Of a stretch of DNA of 64,000 nt, positions 1 to 9,635 are shown piece after piece. Made by a program: the position numbers and the translations under genes. The notes beneath the pieces were generated by a model. That model did no database searches and had not been told where the DNA came from. It saw nothing but the letters and a program-made list of their open reading frames with translations. Numbering within the stretch: the first letter of the stretch is position 1; every line of letters starts with the position of its first letter. The stretch comes from Raffaelea ambrosiae. Taxonomy: Eukaryota; Ascomycota; Sordariomycetes; Ophiostomatales; Ophiostomataceae. Location of the stretch: positions 2,625,913-2,689,912 of the forward strand of contig PCDI01000003.1 in the NCBI GenBank assembly GCA_002778195.1, given 5' to 3'.

Positions 1-1699
1 AGCTCGTGCCACCAGTGGTTGAGGGCGCGCCCCTGCTCGTCGACGCAGTTGCGGATCTCGGCGTCGGTGCTGTGCTGCAGCGGGTCGTACAGGTGGATGA
101 GGATCTGGTTGAAGATGACGGACAGCTTGCAGATCTGCACAAAGGACGACGTCGAGTGCGCCTTGGTGGGGGGGTAGTCGTGGCCGGGCGGGAAGGCCAT
201 GCCGTGGGGGAGCCACAGTTCCTCCTCGGCCGAGTCGTCGACTGGGGGGGATCCGCCGTCAGCGAACAGATACGAACAGATACGAACAGAAACGAGAGTA
301 GGGGGAGCAGCAGGGACCCGGGACGCACGCATTCTCTGTGGTGGAGACACGAGAGACTCCCGCAGCGACGGCGACCGGCCGAGATACAGGCTGATGATCT
401 TGTCCCAGAAGTAGCAGCTCCAGAAAAGCCGGCGGCGGATCTCGACGTCCTCGTCCGACAGCTTGACCGAGCCCGAGTAGCGCTGGCCGTCAAAGCAGAT
501 GCCCAGGTGGTCGATCAGCCGGAAGGCCACGCCGCTGTACACCCAGGCCTGCGCGCTGTGGCCGAGGCTGCACTCCTGCGCGCTCAGCAGCAGCAGCGTC
601 TGCACCGTCGGGATCGTGCAGATGCCCAGCCGCAGCTCGTCCAGGATCATCGTGCGCGCGTGCCGCGCAAACACCGCGCCGCCCTCGTACGGCTGCAGCA
701 GCGCCCGCACCTGCCGGCTGCTGCTCTGCGCCCACCGCACCGAGTGCGACAGCACCGCGTTCATGAGCGTGTGCGAGTAGTAGGGGCCCATGACGGTCAT
801 GTCGCCTGGGAGGGTCAGCCACGGAACGCATCGCGCCAAACAACTCGCTGCTTCCCTCGGCTACTCACGCGTAAACGCAGGCCGGTAGATAAAGTTGAAC
901 AGCGGCTGCACCCAGCACCAGTGCGTGTTGAGGAGGTACTGGAACGGCTCCTAGAGGGTGTTTAGTCCGATGCCCAGGCGGCGCAGACGTCGGGCGTTCT
1001 GGCCAGCCGGATCGTGCTCACTCACCGGGATCTGCGCCACATTCTCCAGCTCCCGCTGATGCCACGCATTGAGCACCAGCCGCTGCCGCATCTCGGCCCC
1101 GACCGGCCCGTCGCCGTCCGGCCCGGCCATCCGGGCCGCCGGCCGGCTGTCGTCCAAGAGATGGAAAAAACTCGTGGCGCCGTGGTACGTCGTCACGCCC
1201 TGGTTGTCCAGCTTCAGCCCACGGAAATCGCCGACCGGGACCGCCGATGCCTCCGGGGCTTCGGCCGCGCCTCGTGTCGGACCGGCAGCCGGTGTCGTCG
1301 TCGCGGCCGCGGCCACGGGCGCCGCGGTCGGACCACCACCGCGGAGCGCGGCCACTTCCGCTTCCAGCTGCTTGATGCGGCTCTCGAGCTGCTGGGTGTA
1401 CGCCCGCGTGGGTTGTCTGGGGCCGTCAATGGTGAGCCATGGCACGAATCGGGGCAACAAAAGGAGGACCTACTGCCGGTAGATGCACTCGTCCCCCCGT
1501 GTTTCGCAGCGCCGACACAGCGGCTCGCGGCCGTCACACTTGACCTGCAACCAAGCCCGGAGAGCCCCATTAGCGTGACAACTTTCCAAAGGATACCCAA
1601 CTCTTATGCCACGACGTCTGTCCGCTGCGAACCCACCTTGCGCTTCCGGCACTGTTCGCACGAAAAGGCACTTCCTTTGGTGTCGCGCACGGAAGCCAT
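1..1699 (-). CDS. Zn2Cys6 fungal-type transcription factor, C-terminus cut by window edge
   Basis: Probable nuclear DNA-binding regulator. Translation starts at 1699. Introns fit at 1636-1545, 1473-1417, 1025-951 and 868-806, all GT-AG. Joining exons 1 and 2 restores the zinc cluster CEQCRKRKVKCDGREPLC followed by CRRC and a last Cys (C-x2-C-x6-C-x6-C-x2-C-x6-C). A Gln/Glu-rich coiled linker (TQQLESRIKQLEAEVAAL) follows, which fits dimerisation. The last exon reads as a fungal-specific TF (fungal_trans) domain, with the hallmarks YYSHTLMNAVLSHSVRW, FRLIDHLGI and RRRLFWSCYFWDKIISLYLG. The frame stays open to base 1, so the C-terminus lies outside the window. A stretch of about 30 residues encoded around 255-355 contains tandem decamers and looks like an in-frame insertion between LYLGRSPSL and the DDSAEEELW block. 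The regulated pathway cannot be told from the sequence. Confidence 0.85.
263..290. repeat. short tandem decamer inside the TF coding exon
   Basis: The unit cgaacagata occurs almost three times head to tail. It lies in frame within the last visible exon of the Zn2Cys6 gene, in a segment that family members usually lack. Confidence 0.7.
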
Positions 1700-3264
1700 T
1701 CCGCTGGAGATCGAAGAGACGCATTCTTTTTGCGCGCCGGCACGATATGTCTTGCAGTTGTGTACAATCGCTACTCCAGTCGTTCGGTGTTGTGCAGAAT
1801 TTCCTGGCATGGGGAAAGTGCGGGGGCGGACGACTGTCTCCAGTGGAGAAAAAAAGTAAAAACTCGAGCAGTCCACACTTTTCTTTTCCGCTAAGCTTTC
1901 ATACCAAGGCTAGTCCATCACGGCAACCTTTTTGCAACGGATATGAGTGGTGGTCGTAATGCTACACACCGCTAGACAGCCATTTGGTCCGGAAGCCCAT
2001 GTTGTGCCTGGCATTGCCATCGACGATCTGGAATAGGCAAGGTGCCGATGTCGGCCACCAAACTCGCAGGATGTCTGATAGCATGCAAAAGTCGAGATTT
2101 TTTTTTTTCCCTGTTCGGGATTTTAGTCAGTGCCCTGGTATTGTGAGGTAGTTGTGCCGTATGTCTCTGAATGGGAGGATATGCCGTGTACCGAGGTGCA
2201 TCGCTTGGATCACCACCGAACTTCAGGGACAATTGTCGTCGAGTCGCCAGCATTCTCAATCAGCACGCAGCTGTTCTATTCAGCCGCCACAGCTACATAA
2301 ACCGCAGTCGTCAATCGCTCGCAATATGAAATCGCCATATGCTGTACGTCCATCGAGAGGGTCAATGTTCAACCGGGCAGGGATTGTTAGAGCCACGATG
2401 ATACCAAAATTGGCACGCATCGCCCGGACAGAGAGCAAGCAAAGAAAATAGACTGGTTGGCCTTTCTTCAATCAAGTGGTATACGACATCTGTCCACCAA
2501 TTGTGCTTTGGAAACTGATACCATAGTAATTTGCTCGCCATGTCTGGACATTCCAGAGGCCGTTCCCACTTCACGTGCACAATCCCGTGACTGGGCTTCC
2601 CACGTGATACGACCCATGAAACAATGGCTTTGCCCCCGAAACAAACTGTGGGGCTCTCGTGAGATAGTGGCTGGTTTCGCTGGGGTTGCTCCTGAAAGGG
2701 TGGGTCGCTCCTTACCATTTACGCTCTTTACAGCAGCTACGACCAGGTGTCGCGTTTCCTGGGCGCCTTCCCTAGGAATGGCTCTCAGCCTTTTTTGGGG
2801 AGTTTTTGTGTGCCTCTCAAAAGCTTCGCTTGTCACTTTCGTCTTGTCTTTCTTCTCCGCCTCCTCCTTCGCTTGTTCTCTTCTTTCAATTTCCTTTGTC
2901 ACATCCCGGAGGACCCTGACAACGGCGAATCGCACCCGTGCCGCACAACACCCCCCCATCGGTCGACAGTGTTTTTGTTGCAGCGCGTGCTTCCCCATTC
3001 TTCGGTCTCCTTTTTTCTGCTTTCGTTTCTTTTTCTTCTCTTTTGGTTTCTCCTTGACATTTCCCCCCCCCCCTCCTCTCTGATTCACTTCTGATTCTCC
3101 TCCCTCGCCTCTTTTCTTTCCTCCGCTCGTTCAGTCACTCCTCTCCTCAACTCTGCTCTCTGCCGGCTTGCAGCCCTTTCTCGGTCCCCCCCCCTCCGCT
3201 TCTTCCTCGCTCGTCGTTTCGATCCCTCCTCCCTTAAACCTGCCACCCACTGCCACGTGCAGCC
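1700..3264. promoter_or_regulatory. divergent intergenic region with pyrimidine-rich promoter tract
   Basis: No supported gene lies here. The region separates the divergently transcribed Zn2Cys6 gene and Rab-GAP gene. From about 2780 to 3245 the + strand is strongly C/T-rich, with long runs such as those at 3008-3075 and 3110-3235. This is typical of ascomycete promoters and 5' UTRs, and it ends just before the ATG at 3265. The open frames in it look like shadows of this skewed composition. Confidence 0.5.
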
Positions 3265-6200
3265 ATGGCCGACTCCAAAAACGACGCCTTCCCGCCGGTT
3301 GAGGCGCACGAAACCGACACCTCGGACCGCGAAACGGTAAGAAACAACCTCTCTTCCTGTTGTCGGAGCTCCGTGTTGGCGCGTTGGCATGTGGGCGGTG
3401 TGCTCCTTCTCTGCGTCGTATGCGCCCCTGCGTGGTTGTGTGGTTATGTGGCCGAATCCTCGAATACGAGCTGCAGGCATATATGGGACTGCGCATTACT
3501 GGGGCAAATATAGAATGCCAACTCGTGCTTCGGCGCTGTGCATAAACAAAGCCAGCCACACTCGGGCGAGACCTGTTGCCAGGCGGAATGCAGGGTGGAT
3601 CCTGGGACATTTCTGTTCTGGCTCGCAGCTGCATAACATAACTATTGCTTGCGTGCCGTCTGTTTCTATCTGCGACTCGTTGCTGCTTCTTGCTAACTGG
3701 CATGACGTTGGCCTCCCATAAAACAGGACACTTTTGAAGACGCCCCCGACACTGCCTCTGTGCGGTCTCTCACAAAACGACAACCCTCTGCAAACCACCA
3801 TCAGCAACGCTCCTCCTCTCCATCTGTCAGCGGTGCCTCTGAGCTGCAGCAGGCCTTTCAAAAGATCCGTGGCCGGAAATCGACTGCAGGCGGCGACGAC
3901 GACGCCGACAAGGAAAACAAAAACATCGTGTCGGACACCGAAAACAACGACGCCGAAAGCCCCAACAGCCACCACCAGCGACGGCCCTCGGCCATCCCCA
4001 ACATAGACATTTCCGAAAACGGTCTCGACACCGTTAACCTGGACGACGACGCCGCTGCTGCGAAAGAAAGCGTCGTCGGGAGCCCACCGCCGCCGCCCGA
4101 GAAGGACGTCGCGTCCAAGACGCTCTCGCTCGGCAGCATCACCAACGCCATCCCGTCGATGCCCTGGTCACCCGCGGCCCATCCAAGCGACTCTCCGACC
4201 AAGCCTCCTGTTTCCCCTGCTTTTGCTCCGGCAGCCAGCGCACCGCCTCCACACCCCACACGGAAACTGACGAGCCCCTTCTCGTGGTTGTCCAGAAGCT
4301 CTGCAAAGGAGTCACCGGTGACGTCGCCTCCACCCACCCAGATGACGGGACGGAGAAACACGACCAGCTCGGTCGCCACGCTCTCCAGCAACCCTGAGAT
4401 GATGTTGAGCCGACTGGAAGAAGAAGGCGACCCCCGGGCGGGGACGGGCAAGGCCAGTCTGAAGGACCGGTTCAAGATGATCCGCATGCGTGAAGAGGCG
4501 GGCATTGCTTCCCTGCCCGGCGAACACGAGACAGCAGAAGACGGCACGGTGTCGCCCGTGGCCATCGGCTCTCCCGCCAAGAGCCACGCTACGCTCAGCG
4601 GCCCTGCAGGAGGCGATGTCGGCGGCGAACCGATCATGTCACCGGTGCTGGACACCAACCCTGATCTGGCTCCAGGGACCGTGTCTGGCGTGACTGCTGG
4701 CCCGTCCAGCCTGGCAGACGCAGCAGTGGACTGGGATCTGTGGCAGAACGTCATAACAGACGGGCCTGCAGCAGTGGCCCGATCCAGCCCCGAAGATCTC
4801 AACAAGGCGATTGCAACTGGCATCCCGAATGCGATTCGCGGTGTCATCTGGCAAGTTCTGGCACAGAGCAAGAACGAGGACCTGGAAGCTGTCTACCACG
4901 ACCTGCTGATTCGGGGCACCGACAAGGAGAAGGAGCGCCACAGCAGTGTTGCGGCAAGCACGGCGAGCAACAAGGAGGTGCCGTCGTCTTCGGCGTCGTC
5001 CGTCCACTCGGGCGAGTCGGGAGCAGCCACGGCGGCGAGCAGGGACGCGAATGGCACCTCGGCCACACCAGCTACCACGGAAGGTGCCGCCACACCAGTC
5101 GCGCCCTCTGTTGCGTCTGCCGAAAAGGAGGTCGACACAGTGGCCGAGCGCAAGAAGAGGGAGAAGAAGGAAAAGGAAGAAGCCGCGGCGCTGCATAAGC
5201 TCGAGAAGATGATCCGGCGTGATTTGGGTACGCGTACGAGCTACTCCAAGTTTGCAGCCGCACAGGGTCTGCAGGATGGCCTGTTTGGCGTGTGCAAGGC
5301 GTACGCGCTGTTTGACGAGGGCGTGGGCTATGCGCAGGGCATGAACTTTTTGATCATGCCCCTGCTGTTCAATGTAAGTTTCCGGCATGCCCTTTTGTGT
5401 GTCTGTCGAGATTATCATGCTGACCAGTCAGATGCCCGAGGAGGAGGCGTTCTGCCTGCTGGTTCGACTGATGAACCACTACCAGCTGCGCGACCTGTTC
5501 ATCCAAGACATGCCCGGACTCCACAAGAACCTGTACTTGTTTGAGCGTCTTCTGGAAGACCTGGAGCCGGCATTGTACTGCCACCTGCACCGCAAGAACA
5601 TCTCGCCCCACCTGTATGCAACGCAGTGGTTCCTGACTCTGTTTGCCTACCGCTTCCCGTTGCAGCTGGTGCTGCGGATCTACGACCTGATTCTGTCGGA
5701 GGGGCTGTCGGCCATTCTGAAGTTCGGCATCGTCCTGATGCAGAAGAATGCGGCGGCGCTACTGGCCATGTCGGATATGTCGCAGCTGACGACGTTCCTC
5801 AAGGACCGCGTGTTTGATGTCTACATTGACGCGAGCCCTAGCGCGGGCAGCCTGCTGGAGAACGGGTTCTTTGGTAGCTCGTCGTCGAGTCTGGACAAGG
5901 AGGTGTACCGGGCGGACCAGTTCGTGCGAGATGCCTGCGAGGTGAAGCTGACTCCAGAGCTGGTCAAGGCGTACACGGCGGAGTGGGGGGAGAAGACGCG
6001 CACCGAAAAGGAGCGCGAGGCAGAGCTGGACAACCTGCGGGCCTCGAACGCGAACCTGGCGGCCCAGGTGCGGAAGCTGGAGGAGCGGAGCCAGGCGGCG
6101 GACACGGAGCAGGCCCAGCTGGCCACGGAGCTGGTGCGCACAAAGGTCCGCGACGAGGAGCTGCAGGACGAGAACGAGAGCCTCAAGGGACAGGTGAAGG

Positions 6201-6509
6201 AGCTCAAAGTGGTGATTGAGAAGCAGCCGGAAGAGCTGGAGCAGGCGTGGCAGCTGGAGCGCGATGACCTGATGAACCGCAACGCCAAGGTGCACGAAGA
6301 AAACCAGCGGCTGGAGAAGGAGCTGGCGGAGCTGGAGGAGGAGCTGGTGCAGACGAAGCTCAAATACGCAGAGGTGAGTCAAACTGGGAGATGCGCGTGC
6401 CGTTCTTACCTTGCTTGGACGATTACTAACTAGTTACCATCAGGTCAACTCGCAGCACGAATCTCTCAACCGCAGATGGACCGAGATGAAGCGCCAGTTT
6501 ATGCAGTGA
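3265..6509 (+). CDS. TBC-domain Rab GTPase-activating protein, GYP5-like
   Basis: Predicted GAP for a Rab/Ypt GTPase in Golgi-to-surface vesicle traffic. Four exons (3265-3336, 3727-5373, 5432-6373, 6444-6509) give about 908 residues, close to the size of yeast Gyp5. The first intron is long (390 bp). The last carries a good branch point (actaac, 6425-6430). Residues 1-340 are low complexity and Ser/Pro/Asp-rich. The TBC domain starts at IRGVIWQVLAQ (from about 4834). A Ser/Ala/Glu-rich insert, with a charged run near its end, splits the domain. The domain then resumes at MIRRDLGTRTSYSKF (arginine finger) and has the glutamine finger in YAQGMNF just before intron 2. Exon 3 continues with PEEEAFCLLVRLM and ATQWFLTLFAYRFPLQLVLR. 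The last 150 residues are a Glu/Leu-rich coiled coil. Both catalytic fingers are present, so activity is likely. The choice of GYP5 over other TBC families rests on architecture alone. Confidence 0.9.
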
Positions 6510-7195
6510 GACGACCCTCTCTGGGCAGGCAGACACGACTCTGGTTTTTCTTTTTGCATTTCCCTGCAGGATACACGTAGTCGGGGCTTTTGCATCTCTT
6601 GTGGGATGGCTTCTGTCTCTTCTCGTTCTCCGTGCAGGCGGGCGTTCAACAAGCATACTGGAATACCATAGACCCATGTTTGACACTTTGGACGGCTATT
6701 GACTGGGTTATGGTTCTTTCCTTTGTTCTTTTGTGGTTTGTTCTTTTAATGTCTTGATTCTCTTTTGTCTCACTTGGTTCCCTCTTTCATCGGTTGGGAA
6801 CACAGCTTATTGGACGACAGAGTGCTCATGAAACGGCACGAACGAATTGTCATAGTCACGGCATCACCGGCATATGTTTGGGGGGGGGAGGTGTTTTTTT
6901 TCTTTTCTTTTTCTTTTTTGGCATCTCTTTCCTCATGTTTGGTCCTTTCTTATGATGGCGACGTTTTTGTATGCTAGACAGGACAGGCACTGAACCCACT
7001 GAAAACAGAATAAAAATGAGTAATGAACAGAGTTGAGAGCTGGCCAGGATTTGAATTAGGTGAATGTTGAGGCGGGTCCACATAGCCGTCGACATATCTA
7101 CAGATAACGTCCAGCTGGACGGACTTACTGAACTGCAACATGGCTTCAAGCGCCCCAAGACCGCAACACGAGCCGATGGCAATACCCTTGTCGAC
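6510..7195. other. intergenic, 3' UTR of the Rab GAP and promoter of the amidohydrolase
   Basis: I see no gene here. T-rich tracts at 6715-6780 and 6895-6930 fit transcript 3' ends. A longer in-frame ATG exists at 7064, but the coding-like start of the next gene is taken at 7196. Confidence 0.4.
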
Positions 7196-8761
7196 ATGAA
7201 GCTAAAGAATGTCGTCTTCCCGCAGAGCGAGTCTGCTGGGCCGCCGTCGGCCGTCCAGAAATGGGACGTGGATCTGGTCGATGGCGTCGTCCAATCAATT
7301 TCGCCAGCCCAAGATGGCCACAACAGCAACGACGACGACGACAACGACGACGACGACGACAACGACGACGACGACGACAACATTGCCAGCCGTCTCCTTC
7401 TGCCCCCTCTCTGTCATCCCCATATTCACCTCGACAAGGCCTACCTCCTGACCGGCCAGTGCGACGGCTGCCACAGCCAAAGCACCACAGAAGACGACCC
7501 TCCCGCGTACTATGGGGACCTCCTCCCGCAGACGGGCGACTTTCCCGAGGCGCTCCGCACCACGGCCGTCGCCAAGTCCCGCTTCACCGCCCCCGATCTC
7601 TACCGCCGCGGCGCCCAGCTGCTCGCCACCAGTGCCCGGCAGGGCGTGACGGCCGCACGCGTCTTTGTCGAGGTCGACGCCGGCGCGGCCGGCCAGGGCG
7701 CCGTGCCCGTGGCGGTCGCCGGCCGGCTGCAGGACGACTTCCGCGGCCTCGTGGACGTCCAGGTGTGTGCCTTTGCGCAAGAGCCGCTGTTTACCGAGGC
7801 CGCCGACGGCCCCGCCAACCGGGCCGCCATGGAGCGCGTCCTGGAGGCCGACAGCCAGCTGCGCACGCCCCGCATCGGCGTGCTCGGCGCCGCCCCCTAC
7901 GTCGAGGCCTCCCGCGCCCTCGCGCGGCAGAACCTCGACTGGGCCGTGGCCACGGCGCGCCGCTTCGGCCTCCACCTGGACCTGCACCTCGACTACAACC
8001 TGGACGACCCGGCCGCGCACGAACCGCTCCTCTATGCGCTCCTGGACGCGCTCGAGACGCACCAGTGGGGCGCGGGCCGCACGCGCCAGACCGTCGTCGT
8101 CGGCCACGCCACGCAGCTGACCCGTCTGTCGGACGCGCGGCTGGCCGCCCTGGCCGCGGCCATCCGCGACCGCGGCCTGCCGGTGCACCTGGTCGGCCTC
8201 CCGAACAGCGACGTCTACATGATGGGGCGGCGGCCGTCGTCGTCCAACGACACGCCGGCGCGACCGCTGGGCACGCTGCCCATCCCGCGGCTGGTGGACC
8301 TGGGCTGGTCGGCGTGCCTCGGCGTCAACAACGTCGGCAATGCCTTTACGCCGCACGGGACGGGGGATCCGCTGCAGCTGGCCAGCACGGGCGTGGGGCT
8401 GTACCACGCCGGGACGGGGCCGGCCGCCGAGATCCTGTACGGGAGTGTCAGCTGGCGGGCGCGGGCGGCCATCGGGATGGACGACAACGGCCCGTCCCCA
8501 GCCACTGGCGATGGGGATGGCGCAGGAAACGAGCGGACATGCATCGACTGGCAAAACAGGGACCCCTCGACCCTTCTCCACGCCCGCCTCGGCCGTGTCC
8601 TGGTCGTCGCCAACGAACGGTTCCTTCGGGTGCCCGGCTGGACAGGGGCGCACCGCACGGCCCCCCAGCACCAGCTCGACGCCATCCCGGCCCGTGTGCG
8701 GCTCGGCTACCGGGACGTCGTGTGGGATCCGCCGGATGTGTCGCTGCGGAGGGTTGTCTAG
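7196..8761 (+). CDS. metal-dependent amidohydrolase, cytosine deaminase-like
   Basis: Single-exon protein of about 521 residues, predicted to hydrolyse a cyclic amide or an amino group on a heterocycle in the cytosol. The start at 7196 (MKLKNVVFP) matches the usual N-terminus of the family; an in-frame ATG at 7064 would add 44 unlikely residues. The metal-binding motif HPHIHLDKAY begins at residue 74. Later blocks are VFVEVDAGAAGQG, LHLDLHLDYNLDD, the histidine block VVVGHATQLTRL, and LGVNNVGNAFTPHGTGDPLQL. In bacterial cytosine deaminase the position in that last block holds the catalytic Asp, whereas here the residues are Asn-Asn. This is either a subfamily trait or a change of chemistry. 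An acidic insert of Asp and Asn (residues 44-62) interrupts the N-terminal beta-sandwich. The true substrate is unknown. Confidence 0.82.
   Translation: MKLKNVVFPQSESAGPPSAVQKWDVDLVDGVVQSISPAQDGHNSNDDDDNDDDDDNDDDDDNIASRLLLPPLCHPHIHLDKAYLLTGQCDGCHSQSTTEDDPPAYYGDLLPQTGDFPEALRTTAVAKSRFTAPDLYRRGAQLLATSARQGVTAARVFVEVDAGAAGQGAVPVAVAGRLQDDFRGLVDVQVCAFAQEPLFTEAADGPANRAAMERVLEADSQLRTPRIGVLGAAPYVEASRALARQNLDWAVATARRFGLHLDLHLDYNLDDPAAHEPLLYALLDALETHQWGAGRTRQTVVVGHATQLTRLSDARLAALAAAIRDRGLPVHLVGLPNSDVYMMGRRPSSSNDTPARPLGTLPIPRLVDLGWSACLGVNNVGNAFTPHGTGDPLQLASTGVGLYHAGTGPAAEILYGSVSWRARAAIGMDDNGPSPATGDGDGAGNERTCIDWQNRDPSTLLHARLGRVLVVANERFLRVPGWTGAHRTAPQHQLDAIPARVRLGYRDVVWDPPDVSLRRVV
7328..7380 (+). repeat. 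GAC/AAC trinucleotide repeat coding for poly-Asp/Asn
   Basis: Seventeen GAC or AAC codons in near-perfect array give runs of four to five Asp separated by single Asn. The array lies inside the amidohydrolase frame, and because it is a trinucleotide repeat its length can vary without breaking the frame. Confidence 0.85.
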
Positions 8762-9635
8762 GGTAGGCGTGGGAGTTGGTGGCGAAGGATCTTGGGCAAG
8801 AAAAATCATGGCAGGCAAGAATACGCAGTGATTTATGCGCATAACAGCGGGTTGGGAAATGGGCAAAGAAACCATGTCCGTGGGCATACAAGAACGCACA
8901 CTCGTCAGGTCTCTAGCATGCGCATGGCCCATCGTAGGAGTTTGAAACAAGATCCCCGTTTGCGATTGATCAATAAAACAAAGATGGACTGTCTGTCTGC
9001 CTATCGGTGCAGATCCTTCTTTTCCCTCTGCTCTTCCCGTCTCTTGCCGTCTCTTGCCGTCCCGTTCGAGTTTATGCCAAAATATCCAACGCCCGTTACT
9101 TCTGCTTTATTTTTCTCTTGGTCTTTGGAAGATGAAATGTCCCGCTAATATTGATATCTCACACATGTCTCTTGCCCAGATTCTTCCCATAGATTTTTGG
9201 TGTGCAAAGACTCCTAATTATTGGTATCCTTTCCCTTTACCCTGTCCCTTTCGTATATCCCTTCTCCCCAAAACGCTCTTGATTCCCTTTGCTCATATCC
9301 CAACGCCCTCGCCATGCTATGGAAAGAAAAATGAATGATAGGCTGACATGTGTATGTATGAAGAGTACAGTTTAAATGAGTGAATGAACAAGCAAAAAAA
9401 AAAAAAACATTAACAATTTAGTGCACAATTACAGTTGGCGTGTGGTCATGAAAGTGATGGGGCGTGGAGTGATCTCAAAAGAAAATCAAAAGTGGAAAAC
9501 GAACGGTTCTAATGCCATTGACGCCCAAAACCTGTCGGGCAAACAAAGGCATAGACAAATAGAGAGATTGTGTGCGTGTGTGTGTGTGTGTGTGTTTGAC
9601 AAGAAGCTCTTGTCAATGCGCGTGTGTTGCTCTTC
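8762..9635. other. convergent intergenic region with GT microsatellite
   Basis: No gene is visible between the 3' ends of the amidohydrolase and SOG2. The region is T-rich at 9010-9310. It holds a poly-A run (about 9394-9407) and a GT dinucleotide repeat at 9570-9595, which falls in the probable SOG2 3' UTR. Confidence 0.5.

Noticed and set aside
3760..5544. Open frame running through the Rab-GAP exon 2 and past its donor
   Set aside because: The frame after 5373 loses TBC similarity. The GTAAGT donor and the acceptor before 5432 restore it, so the extension is intron read-through.
7295..8950. 551-codon frame on the minus strand opposite the amidohydrolase
   Set aside because: It is a shadow of GC-rich third positions: Arg/Val/His-rich with no domain pattern, while the + strand shows conserved motifs.
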